From contig NMRA01000183.1 of NCBI GenBank assembly GCA_002633005.1, forward strand, positions 437,553 to 501,552: a stretch of DNA of 64,000 bases, read 5' to 3'. Below, piece after piece: positions 1-12,177 of the stretch. The position numbers and the translations under genes were made by a program. Numbering within the stretch: position 1 is the first letter of the stretch; every line of letters begins with the position of its first letter. This DNA is from Phoronis australis (Eukaryota; Phoronida; Phoronidae). The notes under the pieces are model-generated. The model ran no database searches. It had not been told where the DNA came from and was given only the letters and a program-made list of their open reading frames with translations.

Positions 1-119
1 GGCTATCTAAATAACTCAATAAACAATGCTTCAGTCGCCCCTGTTGGTGAACCCCGCATTTGTGGTTACACCTCTTTAAAAAGATAGAACTGCCGAGGTA
101 GGTCCATCTGGACTTGCAG

Positions 120-272
120 GGATGGGTCCACCTATTGCAGTGGTGTAGATCGACCCATCACGATGGGTCCAGTTATAATTGGACCCATCATGACAGGTTC
201 AGACCCATCAATGCAGGTCACGCTATATAAATATAACTGGACCCGTCACGGCGGGTCCAGTTATATTTATAT
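120..272. repeat. fold-back repeats built on GGGTCC / GGACCC
   Basis: Two strong palindromes sit close together. Positions 162 to 189 form a perfect 10-bp stem (GATGGGTCCA with TGGACCCATC) around an 8-base centre. Positions 225 to 272 form a 21-bp stem around a 6-base loop, with arms containing AACTGGACCCG and CGGGTCCAGTT. Further single GGGTCC or GACCCATC copies lie between 120 and 210. This may be the remnant of a fold-back or miniature inverted-repeat element. No coding function is inferred. Confidence 0.75.
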
Positions 273-711
273 TGACAGACCCATCCCGAATTTGGTGTAC
301 CCAGTTACAAAGAGAGACTTCGCTGATCAACATTTACTGACAGGTGTACCCGCCTGTAATCATATTTTACGTAGAAACACATATAATTATGTGGGTGTCC
401 CCATTTTTGTCTTTGAAAGCAAATTTTTACTAGATTAGAAAAGTTCAAGTTAAATAAGAAGCTGGTATTTGTTCATTGATCATTCAAATACATCACGCAA
501 GGAAGTCAAAACGTGGTAAACAATCACAATTGAGGTGTATGTAAGATTTTCAGTCTTCGATGTATACTGTGCGTTTGCAAGGTTTTACGCTCAGGAAAAA
601 TATTTCTGGTGCCTTGAAATACTTTCAGTAACGACAATGGTCGGATTCAGCGCTAAATCTATTGCATAAGCTTGTATCATCATAAAGAACGTGAAAACAG
701 TTGCGAAGAAC

Positions 712-960
712 GAGCCGGATAACATCAGACAAGTTGCTGACAAAGGCTAGGGTACACTTTCCATGATCATTAATGAGCCGGATAACATCAGACAAGTTGC
801 TTACAAAGGCTAGGGTACACTTTCCATGATCATGAATGAGCCGGATAACATCAGACAAGTTGCTGACCAAGGCTAGGGTACACTTTCCATGATCATGAAT
901 GAGCCGGATAACATCAGACAAGTTGCTGACCAAGGCTAGGGTACACTTTCCATGATCATG
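712..960. repeat. 63-bp minisatellite, four copies
   Basis: The word GAGCCGGATAAC recurs at 712, 775, 838 and 901, an exact 63-base period. Each unit ends with the palindromic string CATGATCATG or a close variant. Because 63 is divisible by three, the minus strand stays open over all copies and gives a false repetitive 21-residue peptide. I read it as a tandem repeat, not a gene. Confidence 0.9.
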
Positions 961-1448
961 ACTGCTCTTAATGTGTCTGTAGGTAACTAAAAAGGCCAAT
1001 AGATGGATTGTAATGACTGCTACCGCTGTCTTTGGTCAGAAGAAGGTTGGTTAAGCATGTTTGTTACTTCTCAATTCACAGCTGAAGGATGGCGAAACTA
1101 AATCGGATCGCTTTAAATTGCCAATTTATTAAACGAACGTCAACCGAGAACGTTCCTTGGGCTTCAATAAAATATCTAAAAATGTCTCCGCACAGCCAAT
1201 ATCCTTTAACAAATTTACCCTTCAATATTGTGAAACACTAACTTCACCAATAGAGCAAAGTATTTACAGTCGGTGTGAAGGTGCCCTCTGCAACCTCTGC
1301 TAGTTTATTTTATTCATGACCACGGTACTCAGCTTTCCATTGATACTACAGTGTACCTTGGGCTGAGTTACAAATCCTTCTGAGACAGGGACATGAATTT
1401 ACATATTACCTGTTTCAACAAACCGACTGACTTATTCAAAATATGCAC

Positions 1449-1571
1449 CTGTACATTTCCCATTGGACCTCATGTAACCTGGTAGACACTTGCACTCTTT
1501 CTTAACACTGTCGCAGTATTCGTTATCTCCACATTTTGATCCTCCGTTGGTGCACACAACATCTGCGTAAG
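1449..1571 (-). CDS. EGF-like domain exon (array exon 18, most 3' seen)
   Basis: A 123-nt exon encoding one six-cysteine EGF-like domain of the long array. Cysteine spacing is C-x6-C-x5-C-x6-C-x-C-x10-C, with the array's Gly-Gly pair between C1 and C2 and a Pro-Gly-Tyr after C5. The acceptor is a TTTTCCAG tract and the donor is CAG/GTGCAT. Both borders are phase 1, so the first codon (GCT) is completed by the final G of the exon at 8198. The exon ends in a donor, so the protein continues. It lies 6.6 kb from the next exon, the longest gap in the array. Domains of this kind are extracellular, with disulfides C1-C3, C2-C4 and C5-C6. The ligand is unknown. Confidence 0.88.
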
Positions 1572-3891
1572 CTGGAAAATAATTTATTGAATTCTTTTAA
1601 CCATTTTGCTGAAAAAGTTATTATCACTTCTAGACATTGGCGCATAAAATTTCCCAATTCAAATTTCTTCTCTTGTTACACGATGTAGACGTGTTGCCCT
1701 TGGCAACAGATACCTACTGATATATCTCGTTTAGTTGCATTGAAAGTAATGACATAATATCAGTTATTTCAAAATAAAAGACCCCAGATCAACACATTCA
1801 ATTAGAGACTTGGCTACACATGGCCAATCCCAACCCCGCAATTTGAGCACAAACATACCACGTGATTTGTCGTGATCTAGAGAAAGCTTAAAAGGATCGT
1901 GCATGCAAACCAATAGCTCTGAAAATATCCAAACATGAAAGTTCCATTTTGAGAATTCGATTTCAGTACTCAGATACCGACTCTTCAAGGCTATGATAGC
2001 AAAGGCTAGGCAAGTGAGAACATGCGAATGTGTTGCCCTTAAAATGGACCTTTTTAAAATTGAAATGATATAAATGAGTTCTCCCTCTATTTTAAAATTC
2101 ATTACAACTTAAATCTGGTCTCCCTTTTGCGTGCCAAAACATAACTTCCTACCGCGCACGTACCGGAAACAAAGAAACGACGAAAATACAGTCCTTTGCT
2201 TTAAGATTGTTGATGGTATATATATTTTTTTTTTGTATTTTGGAAATAAAACCGCAACCCATGCCAAATGATGTCGTAAAGATTTCGCAAGCTATTAACT
2301 TGCGAGATCCATGCGACGGACGAAAGCGCGTCGCATGGTTACAGCCTATGGGATGCCACCATTGTTTTCCTTGGTTGCGACTTTATTGCATATAACAATA
2401 CAAGTCGCACGGATATCATGACTTTGGCGCCCATCAGCCGGTTACTGAAAAATACTTTCCATTATTTTTATTATAAGAAACAAAAACAATAGATACGCCT
2501 ATTTATCGACATCTATGCGACGAGCTTGCGCCCTAGTTTTCCGCGGGAGCTTATGATGCTCATTTTTAAAATGGAACGAATAGTTTGATGTCGGCTGCAT
2601 GCAAGGGTGCTGTCTTTAAAAGAATGCTTAACCTGCCAGATTGGATCCAGTATGCTTCAGGGCACAATTCCATCACCGACATAGACAGCAAGCTATCTGC
2701 ATGCAGGCTAGCATGAAAATGAAGCTAGTGAACGATGCGCGTAAATCTTATACACCCGTATAAACGCTAAGGTATAACAGCGCCAGAGTTATCTTGCTCA
2801 TCACCTCGTCATGGAAATGCTTTCAACATGAAGAACTCGTGAGCGATCAAAGTGTGAGAATCAACCGACTCTCGGAGTTTACCCGACTCTCACCTTACCA
2901 TTGCAGCCATTTAAGGGAAAAACAACCTGACGAATGTAATGACACCACAGTCGTCAACGTGCACACAAAATGCTTTCAGAAACACCGAAAACAAAGAGAA
3001 ATGCGCCACCTTCTACAGTCACGACATCACTACTGCACTGACAGTAATTTCAAAGCCGCAAACATAACCAACGTTGCTATCATAAAACCGCTGACGCAAT
3101 ACCCGCAATTAGATGGATTGCACATGCTCGACCGACGCACCTACCAGGTTTGCGTTCCGTAGACCTAGTTTGTCGCTCGGATACACTGGTCAGCACTAAA
3201 AATAACGAAAATTAGGCTTTGTTCAAGACATTTGGTAAGTGTCCACTAGCAATTTGAACGTGATGTTTTTGTTCAAGCCACTCTGCGGGTGTAGAAAAAC
3301 AACTTAACCCGGTGGCAGGCCGCAGGGTCTTATTTTTCCAGGAAAAACAAGACAATCACTGACACATTTCCAGTTCATGTCTTATGATGCATTTTATGTG
3401 TTCGCCAAACTTTTCATCACGGTCAGATTGCACATCGTGTTTAAGCAGGCTACATATGTATGTCAACCAGTCAACCAAACACAGAAGCCTGACGGGGGGA
3501 CTGTTCCAGCGATGTGGACGTGCATCTGAGATGGGTGCCATTTTTGTCAGCTTTTGGTCACATTTTCACCTTTTTGGATTAAGTGGGTTATGAAATCACT
3601 TCTTCGCTTGATATGTGTTTCGATATGTCAATTATCTGCACGGTATGAATATTGACTTGATCGTAAAGTGATTAAACATATGAATTACTTAGACGTTTTC
3701 ATGATGAGGTATGAGTCATGGGTCATGGTTTAATCCTCTTTCAATAGATATAGAGATGGGTCACACGTATTACTATACGTATCATTAAAGATCGAATTTT
3801 CATAGTTATAGCAAGCAATGTGGCATTGTTCTAGTATTTTTGTTAATTTTGGCTATGTATAAATAACACCCAGATTACAAACCCCAGCTAA

Positions 3892-4392
3892 ATGACTTAT
3901 TCCCGTTGTGCCCAGGCTTGTGTAAACGAGCTAAACCACCTATCCTCTAGTAGAACTGTCCATGGGAACTGGATTAAACCCCATGTTGGCCTTGACGGTA
4001 ACAAAGCTGTTGACAACCTTGCAAAAGAAGGAGGAAGTGCACCATGTTTTGTACCAGAACCTTGCATACCAGTTGCCTATAGGTGCTGTAGAGCAAAGGT
4101 AAGACACTGGGTCCGCAAATTGTTTGTGGATGCATGGAGAAAGCTCTCTGCCTGCAGACAAACCAAACAACTTTTTCCAAGTCCTATTGAACCAAAATAT
4201 AGACTTGCTTTAAGGCAGCTGATCCAGGTTATTACTGGACACTGCAACCTAGCTCGGCACCGTGACTTCACAGGCCACACGGCATGTTTACTTTGTCCCA
4301 ACTGTGACTTGGAACCCGAGACTCCTCAACATCTGGTAGAGATATGCCTGCCTACAATAGACACCGTAAACTACTACTTGATGGACACATAA
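3892..4392 (+). pseudogene. non-LTR retrotransposon RNase H fragment
   Basis: The 166-codon frame resembles the C-terminal part of jockey-type retrotransposon polyproteins. Near residues 27 to 47 is the RNase H tail, where a HVGLDGN motif is followed by Ala-x-x-x-Leu-Ala-Lys-Glu. Near residues 115 to 150 is the usual ending, with TGHCNLARHR, paired Cys residues, and ETPQHLVE. The frame begins directly after a stop at 3889, and no reverse transcriptase is visible upstream, so this is a 5'-truncated copy inside an intron on the opposite strand to the host gene. It is fairly intact, which suggests a recent insertion. Confidence 0.85.
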
Positions 4393-5739
4393 CCCGCCGG
4401 TTAACATTGTTAGTTCATACAGGTTTAATAGTTTTTCTGTCTTTCTGAAACATACAGATTGGAAGATTTTACACATGAGAAATCCAATGATGTCGTGTCC
4501 CCATGAGTCATAATCAGGTGATTAGTGTAATGGGCCTGGCCTTGTGGCCTAAACAAGCTTGGTGTAGCGAAAAAGGCTTCAGACTATCTGCACTTCTTTT
4601 TTTAAATGGCTTACTCCGAAAACGATGAAGGTACATTTTAAACTGCATTTTGTTGCTTTCGAATAGGCGTAGCTGCTTGGAGTAGGAATTAAATGGCTTT
4701 CTCTAAAGACGATGAAGGTATATTTTAAGCTGCATTTTGGTCCTTCCAAATAGACGTAGCTGATTGGAGGAGGGAACACATGACATAACTTTGCCTCATC
4801 CTCACCGCCATCACTCTCTACTGTGCCATCTACTCTCCGTCCACCTTCCTTCGTGCCCTTTCCATAGTTTTCCATTGCATTCTTTACTGTCAGATTTGTT
4901 TTGTTTTGCCGGAACTTTCCCTTTTGTCAGGATATGAACCCCTGCTAAAATGCTTATGCAGTCACTGTCAGTTAAACCCTAAGTCGACACGAAAAGCGAT
5001 TGACATTTGAATGCCCGCTGAATCGAGAAATATAGCTGGCAAACGGTCACGTCAAGAAGTTATGGGGGGGCATGTAGACATTGTCTATCTGTCATTTTAA
5101 ACTGTTAACCGAAGCCCTATGGGTCTAAAATCATTTCTACGCTCATTCGACCTAGAATGGTTGAAAAATCTACCGGTAACTCATAGAAAAAGCAATGCCT
5201 GCATACATCATGTTTTGCAATTTTAAGGTTCGCCAGCCTTAATAAACTGTGAGACGTTTTTGAGTCGCTGAGAATTTCGATGTTTTGCTTTCGTTTGGTT
5301 CAGGAAAAGCCTCATGGGTTTATCAGGATAACGCACCATACTGCACTACATGCCTTCAGTGTCCATGTCCAGATGATTGCTTGGTGTCAGCACAAGTGAC
5401 CAAATGAAACACTTCCTTTAAATGACAGTAGCTTCCATTTTTTATGTTTATAAATACCTCAACAAAAGTTTGTAAGTTTGTGTTCAATCGTCCGTGTTTT
5501 CATTGCTTTTGGTTCATTTAAATTGTGTTGCATAACAATGGAACACTCAGTCATTCCCCTTTCCAACAATCCCACATATTGACAATAAATGTTTGATATG
5601 CTCAGCAATTTTGCTGTCAAAGTGAATGTTGCAAAATTCCCTGTTTTGCCAAACGGTGGCACCACCTGTGATGTGCTGGTGATTAACACTGGGGGGTAAA
5701 CACCAAATTTTTGAGACATTGATTGATAGCATGGAACTC

Positions 5740-6060
5740 CTCCTATTAGCAAGATGACTGTGAATGGCAATTATGCAATGTGCACTGGAGTGCCCAGTTG
5801 GCAGGTTTCCCGTGAAAATATGGTGTTCTGGCTCCAAATGGAATGGCCCGTATTCAGCCCAGACTTGAAATCTATAGAACACTTGTGGGACCACCTCAAT
5901 AGCGCTGAACGTGTGCGAGTGACCAACACAACCACTGTGGCTGATTTAAAGCGCTTACTGACTCAGGAATGAAATCCCATCACACAGCAACATCACGCGA
6001 AGAAGGTGTGTCGCTGCTGTGACTGTGAATGGTTCCTAAACCTGATACTTAGAAAATTAT
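5740..6060 (+). pseudogene. Tc1/mariner transposase remnant
   Basis: A short frame carries the C-terminal signature of Tc1-like DDE transposases: EWPVFSPDL followed by IEHLWDHL, which contains the last catalytic acidic region. About 20 codons upstream, an Asn-Tyr-Ala-Met-Cys stretch stands where the usual Asp-Asn-Ala-Pro-Cys-His motif would be, so the middle catalytic Asp is missing. After the stop near 5970, DNA matching the family's Arg-rich tail continues in other frames to about 6050. This is a decayed cut-and-paste transposon in an intron. The inverted ends were not located. Confidence 0.8.
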
Positions 6061-8197
6061 CGCTGCTGCCAGATTATCACCGTTGTCTATTAGTTGTTCA
6101 ATAAATAAAGTGTTTAAATGTTGCCAAATTGTCACAATTTTTATCATGGACCCAGCAATGTATCTGTTATTGAAAATGCTGAATGCTCCAACTTGTATGC
6201 ACACTTAACTCCAACTGAATTTGCAACATTCCATTTGATATCAAGCTCTGTTTGGCAGCAAATTTACTGATTAAAATAAATATTTATTCAAGGAATGTGG
6301 TATTGTTAGAAAGGGGAATGATTGGCATGCAATGTGATTTAATTAAACAAAAAATAATAAAAACACGGGCGAGTGAACACAAATTTCCAAACTTTTATTG
6401 AGGTGTTTACTTTAACCGCCGGAAGGCTCCCATTTTTTTACTGAAGAGAGTGTTGTTTTAAAGGCATTAAGCTTACGTCAGATTTTATTTGTTTCATATT
6501 TAAACCCATATCGTTCCACGGGTGTAGAGGTATGTATTATATTATTTCAACCCACATCGCCCCATGGGTGTTCACGTATGTATAATATTATTTCAACAGA
6601 TTGTGCAGTTATAACCCAATATCACGGTTATGATGTTTACGATAACACTGTTCCTTTGTTAGTATCTTGTTTTCTTGAACTTTGTTATCAATCATTATTC
6701 AAACTTCCATTTTACGGTCACCATGTTACCCATCTCCAAATTTTTTAAGCCTTCTCATCTCATCCGTATTCTGACATCATATTTGTTTTTAAATAACTAT
6801 AAAATATAAACCAACAAGTGAATGCAAACCTGAATATAGCCATCGCAGTGTCCACCGTCACGCAATTGTAAAAAAGGTGTTTTCAAGGAGGACTAAAATA
6901 TTCAGGAGGCATAGCTTTTAAACAGAGCTGAAGGGTCATTGGAGGTCTTTTCAACGACTGGTGAAATGGACACATACAAAAAGGATTGGGAGGAAAACTC
7001 TTGTTGAGTGTTACTGCTTCCCAAGTCTTCCCGGTTGTACTTCCCCTCTGTCTCTAGCAACGACTAATCAAATCGCCTGCCATCTTGTAATCCCACTTCT
7101 TGACCTAACGACGTCATGTAGTGACCCGAATGCCAGCCAATCCGCCAAGCGAATGCTTCAGTTCAAGAGCCCACAAAAATGCAAACTGGCGGAGTGGTAA
7201 GCGGACAGTAAAAATTCGAATCTTCGAACGAATAAGTTCTTTCGAGGAGCTTGATCCGTGCAATTATATTCGCTGCATTATTTCTGCGGATAAATGTGTT
7301 CACGCGATCGTAATTTCGACCTACATGTATGCAGGTTAATATTTGATGTTCAATTCGAGTGTGATATGCATGACATATAATGCTACGCTTTAAATTTACG
7401 GACTTCCAACCCTACTTAATATAGGGTAGGGTGACCGACTAAAATATTCACTTACTTTCACTACATGTCACTTGCCCGACTTAACCGCCTGCACACTGAG
7501 CGAGCTAACACCAGCTTGCGATATAAACAAACAGCTTTTTCCAATTATTTGCATTAAACACGACAATTGAATATGTATTATGGAAAACATGACATCTTCC
7601 CCAAAGTATAATCGACCGCTCCTTTGTCCATTCCGAAAAAACTAGCACGTGACTGAGCTAAAGAATGATTGACATCTTATCAAAACCTCAAATATATCCT
7701 ACTCCTGAGAATTACTGGGAGGGATAAATTACATAATAAAACAATTATCGGATCCGCCCCGGTCATTGCCACATTTTTGGGTTCTGAAAGCAAACATTCT
7801 GACATCAATGAAAGTCAAATCATTTGTTTATGAAGAAATCATAACACTTCAGGACGGGACAGACTAAAGTTATTAGTTTTGATATGAGCTATAAAATAGC
7901 AAAAGAGGCATATGCGATTCTGATTGTTTAACAAATACACAATTCTCGCCTCTGTCACTGGAACAGTCTCTCAAGACAGAGCCAGTTCTAAAAAATGCGC
8001 TTACAACACCCTTACATTTATCGCTTGGGGATTAGTTGCTCGAGTAAAGATGACATTAACAGTTGAATTCCGTTGGAGATGGTCTCAGAATACAATTTTC
8101 TTCCCGATAAAGTTATCTAAAATATACACTTTATCAATGGCATAAAGTTGATAGCAAGGTTGCACAACATCCTAATTCGTCGTGACCACGGTCTTAC

Positions 8198-8320
8198 CTT
8201 CACATTTCCCTTGATGCAAAACGAACCCCACGTTACATTTGCAGGTTTTAGAGCTGGTGTCGCACCTTGCATTCGGAAAACATTTGGTGCCTCCAAGCGA
8301 GCACGGCACTTGGCCTATTG
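8198..8320 (-). CDS. EGF-like domain exon (array exon 17)
   Basis: A 123-nt exon for one full EGF-like domain with cysteine spacing 6-5-6-1-10 and the Val-Pro-Cys lead-in typical of the array. The acceptor follows TATTCCAG and the donor is GAAG/GTAAGA. It is phase 1 at both ends, and the split codon with the upstream 84-nt exon gives GCA (Ala). It is only 308 nt from that exon, and the two share the GAA G/GTAAG ending, which fits recent duplication of one into the other. It is probably an extracellular module. Confidence 0.92.
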
Positions 8321-8628
8321 CTGGAATATGGAGCCAAGAACACGTCTGTGACGTAACTTAAAATGGTCACAACTACTAAGTAATGGAAGTGAAAAATACG
8401 AAGCGCTTTACTCGCTAATGTTGTTTACTAAATACAGCAGGTGGCTAAAATAAATCTACAAAATAGTAATGCATGCTTACATGGTTCAACCATGGTTTAT
8501 ACAGAAAAAATCAGCATTACAACAGATTACAAATACATGCACGAGGTGTTCCTAGAAAGACTGCGTGCAACTTCGCTTTGTTTTATACAAGAACATCTTT
8601 CGATTATCGTTCACTCTAGGCCACTTAC

Positions 8629-8712
8629 CTTCGCAGGCTTTGCTGACTGTGTTACATATTTGGCCTAATGGACATTCGCTGCCGCCCCACTTGCAGGCCA
8701 CAGATTCTTTCG
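8629..8712 (-). CDS. four-cysteine half-EGF exon (array exon 16)
   Basis: An 84-nt exon, phase 1 at both ends, starting like the full EGF exons (Lys-Glu-Ser-Val-Ala-Cys, then a Gly-Gly pair, spacing C-x6-C-x5-C-x6-C). It goes straight from C4 to Glu and the donor GAAG/GTAAGT. The loss against a 123-nt exon is exactly 39 nt, the 13 codons carrying C5, the loop and C6. Reading on into the intron gives no missing cysteines. In EGF folds C1-C3 and C2-C4 pair separately from C5-C6, so the remaining disulfides could still form. The two other 84-nt exons at 14998 and 21909 have the same shape. Confidence 0.85.
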
Positions 8713-11700
8713 CTTAAATGATATTGTACAGTCTACATCATACATTGCATATCATGGGAAATACGTGGAGGTAGCATTGGGGCAGATTTTCCCTTTCGTA
8801 TGAATCCACTGTATCCAAAATGGAAGGGAATTTGGTAGTAGGACGTGTACAAACTAAATGTTATAGAACTGCTTATATCATGTAATTTATCAATATTCTG
8901 TGCACCGTGGGAATATACATTATACTTCCTTATTCTTACCCTTCATGTCTTGTGAAGGTCAGGGACAAGCAGGCTCGAAAACTGCGTGGGACGTTTAAAT
9001 TTCTTTTTTCCAATGTCACGCGTGATAGCCTTGACATTAGGCTGACGTCAGGACATTAGAGGCATTTATTTAAATATCACAAATTAGGTGTAACATAGAA
9101 TCACTTAAACGTAGTCGTCAGCATGGTATCACAGAAGTCGCTAAAACCCAAAATACCAATAATATCGCTTAATTACATCTCCAAATTAACTAGAGTAAGA
9201 CAATGTAGTACTGAATCGTGTACGGTATAACAGAAACACGACCCAAAAACACTCACGTAATGCTTGCTGGTTTGGCATTAAATAAAATGTGTAGGATGGG
9301 AAAGGGAATAGCATGAACGCTGATAGACAAATACAGTGTATCTACAGACTGTGGGAGAAAGTGGTATGAATAGCTTTTGTTAGAATTACAAATACTGTTT
9401 GAAATGGCACAGGTTTAAACATAGAAATCAGTAAAGTCTTTTTGACAGTCTTTAAAAAAACAGGAGCAGGAGTCAATTGACGATTTTACAGAGAGTAAAT
9501 CAACCGAGGAGGAGGGAGATAAGAGCTCGGGTACTATTTGCATTAGTTTGGGGAATTGGAATCATGGAGTGAGTGGTGGGTTTCTGTAAAGTCAATTACA
9601 CATGTAGATGTATGGGTATTCGGACTGTTCTTAGTTCAGCAGACGCTTATGGTGTGATTTATTACGAATTTTAAAGGATGAGAAAGTATACATTGTAGAC
9701 CTCACAATAACAGTGTTAGTGTATTTAATAAACGATTCCGTGTGAATATAAAATCAGGGATTGTTTATTATTTTTTGCTAAATTCTGCAGTATTTTGAGA
9801 TTTGTCAGTTATTGAAACACCACGTGGTAACCGAATAAGACAAATGTGGAAATATAAGTGCATCATTATGTAAAAGCACGTTCTTCCGTGGTAATATTTA
9901 AAGCGTGAAAGACATTTGAGTACTTGTGTGTCACCTCATGAAGGCGTTTATTCCAAGACAAGAGGAACTCTGAAAGGGTTCACGGAACTTATATGTTTCG
10001 GTGTGTGTTACTTTCTTGCTATTTGTGTGGATTTGTGATGTTTGTCGTTGGATATAAGGGTTGTGAAAAGGTTTATAATTGGACTTGGCGGTGCTTAGAG
10101 TCAATGTATTCCCAATGAACTAGTCGCTCAGGGGAAATAACTGGTTGTCAAAGTATTCAGATGTTGTTTTTGTATTTTCGTGACATTTTCTGACAATCAG
10201 ACGTGTGTCGCCAGCGTACACTAGGATGTTTAGTGACTTGGAATAGTACGTGTCGATAGTACATAAGAAAAAGAGGAGTAGACCAAAAATCAAACTTTGG
10301 AGAACACCAGTTGAGATATTAATTGGCAAGGAAGGGATGTTTTCCATAATAACAAATTGTTTTCTGCCCACCAGGTAGCTAGCAAACCTGTTTTGTTCAT
10401 TTTGAGGCCAGGGTAGTTCAATTTTGTTATAATGCACTGTGATGGACAAGATCAAATTTAAGGCTTTGATAGGTCGACAGTGACATGATGTTTTGTTTTA
10501 ATGAGGTATAAGTAGTTGTGTGTGAATTCTAAAAACCCAAGTTCAATGGAACGCTTATGACAAAGATGCCTCACTGGTGTTCATACAGAAGACTGTGTGA
10601 AGAAAGGTTAGGAATATAGTAAGTAGGAATATGGTTGATCGTGTAGAATTTTTAAGACAGGCAGTACTGAAATTGGTTTGTAGATTTATAAATCTTCCTC
10701 ATCGACATCAATGTTTTTGAGTATTAAATAAAACAGGTTTTTAATTTTTGAATTGTTCCGGTAAAACTTAACTTGCAAAATGATTTGTAAACGGCAGTGG
10801 ATAAGAGTTTTGCCAATTCAAAACAACTCGATTTCACTGATTTATTGTGATATCATTGTTTCCATAAATTCATTCCGCCTTCAAAATTTGGCAATGTTTT
10901 CCTGGTGATCAGGTGTTTGAAGACGATTCAATAGAAGTTTTTTGTGACTGGTCCAACTCGGAAAAGATACCTCCTTTAGTGTTTGTAAAATAATAGCCAA
11001 GTGCATTGGCTATGTCAGTCTTATAGCTAAGTTTATTGTCATATCCTAAGTCAACTGATTGCAGGTTTCTGTTTCATGAAAAGTGACTGAAGAGTATAAA
11101 CAAAATTTTGTCCTTATGCCCACACAACAAGCTCCGAAGAAATAATTCAATTTCATTTGAGGAGATGTTCCCGACTACTGCTTGTTACTTATAGACTGTG
11201 ATGCACTTATTATCGCTGGGATAAACCTTTGAAGGGGGAGCGTAGGATTAAATTTCAGTCCTCAGTTTTATGATACTTTCAAGAAACAGAACCAGAAAGG
11301 AGAAACGTGGATAATGTTGTTTGCCATTTGTTGGAGGAGTTATCTCTGTTCTTTCATTATGGTGATGAAGTGGTGATTTTTCTTGATGTAGTCTGGTTAG
11401 GCATATTAGAGACAGAGTTTAGACGCTTGTAAATTACGTTTACCACGATAGATAAGCAATACCAGTATACCATTTGTTATCCATGTGTTTTGCTTTTGGA
11501 TTGAATTTGTGAACTTATGAAGCTATAAGTGGAAGGGATGTATCCTTTAGAACAATTATTGCTCGTAAAAATCTGATAACTATCAGGTGTATAATTTGTC
11601 TCTTTAAAAGTTTATTTGTCAGTTCAGCGTTGATGCTCAGAAACCGACGACAGAGAAAATTTCCACTTTTGTCAAGTGTTCAGAATTTATCTGGACAGTA

Positions 11701-12054
11701 AGAGCTGCAGAAGGGATGGTATGCATTGCAGGATTAGTAAATTTAGTAAGTGAAACCGTTCGGTCGAAATATTGGTATTTTGTTGTTTACAAGCTGGGAT
11801 CGCTTTAAAAGGTTCTTCAAACATATAGCTTTTAAGTTATGCGTTTTTCAATCACAGTGTCCAAAGCTCCTAGACCAGATTATGGACAGCAATTGGAAAT
11901 TAATAATATTGTGACCCATTTGATTAATAATGAAATATTTCCCGCTGTGATGGTAGATGGGTGAAATGTAGAAACGCCACCTCCCGGGCAATTGCTATTC
12001 ATCTCCACTTGTAAATGTCAAATAAAGCTTAAGTATCGTTAATTTCTAAATTAC
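8713..12054 (-). other. intron with reverse transcriptase remnant
   Basis: This 3.3 kb intron is mostly occupied by a decayed non-LTR retrotransposon lying on the minus strand (about 10050 to 11550). No further EGF exon is visible from 8713 to 10050 or from 11550 to 12054. Confidence 0.6.
10050..11550 (-). pseudogene. non-LTR retrotransposon reverse transcriptase remnant
   Basis: The minus frame at 10120 to 10455 shows degraded reverse transcriptase blocks in the right order. A DLSKA-like start comes just before it, in a shifted frame. Then come FASYLVGRKQFV, a Gly-Val-x-Gln-Ser block where the usual motif is Gly-Val-Pro-Gln-Gly-Ser, a Leu-rich stretch, and YAGDTRLIV in place of the catalytic Tyr-Ala-Asp-Asp-Thr. 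The Asp-to-Gly change in the catalytic box shows it is dead. Further upstream (about 11500 to 11400) a Pro-Trp-Ile-Thr-Asn-Gly-Ile string matches the linker usually found before the polymerase in jockey/CR1-like elements. The outer limits are approximate. Confidence 0.8.
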
Positions 12055-12177
12055 CTAAGCAAAGGTTCATCAGTTTGATAAAGCCAGAGTCGCAGTTGCA
12101 AACACGTTGTGCCGTATCACATTGTCCATTTGTTGTACATTTTGTCCCTCCAAACTCGCAAGGGACATCCTTTTCGG
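12055..12177 (-). CDS. EGF-like domain exon (array exon 15)
   Basis: A 123-nt exon with cysteine spacing 6-5-6-1-10, a Gly-Gly pair between C1 and C2, and Ser-Gly-Phe after C5. The acceptor is ACTTACAG and the donor is TTAG/GTAATT. Phase 1 at both ends. It completes a GCC codon with the exon at 13721 and supplies G to the next exon. The loop before C6 (Lys-Leu-Met-Asn-Leu) diverges from the common Gln-Gly pattern. Confidence 0.9.

Larger units (their letters stand above)
1..1448. other. non-coding stretch left of the last visible EGF exon
   Basis: No exon is recognised here. The stretch holds a cluster of GGGTCC/GGACCC palindromes (about 120 to 272) and a 63-bp tandem array (712 to 960), annotated separately. 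The EGF exon on its right ends in a splice donor, so a further exon of that gene must lie here unrecognised or beyond the left edge. Confidence 0.6.
1572..8197 (-). other. large intron of the EGF-array gene, with old transposons
   Basis: This 6.6 kb intron has no supported exon. It contains a non-LTR RNase H fragment (3892 to 4392) and a Tc1/mariner transposase fragment (5740 to 6060), both on the plus strand. It also has a two-copy 60-bp repeat near 6490 to 6598 and an open frame of 122 codons at 2794 to 3162 that resembles nothing I know. The remainder shows nothing recognisable. Confidence 0.6.

Noticed and set aside
625-999. 124-codon minus-strand frame with four 21-residue repeats
   Set aside because: It is produced by the 63-bp tandem repeat, with no start context, splice sites or domain.
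2794-3162. 122-codon plus-strand frame in the largest EGF-gene intron
   Set aside because: No domain, composition like the surrounding intron, and no splice support.
5459-5894. Two long minus-strand frames
   Set aside because: They are antisense shadows around the Tc1-like remnant on the plus strand.
7170-7230. tRNA-like TGGCGGAGTGGTAAGCGG followed by AATTCGAATC
   Set aside because: The two boxes are only about 15 bases apart, too close for a tRNA, and no cloverleaf can be drawn.
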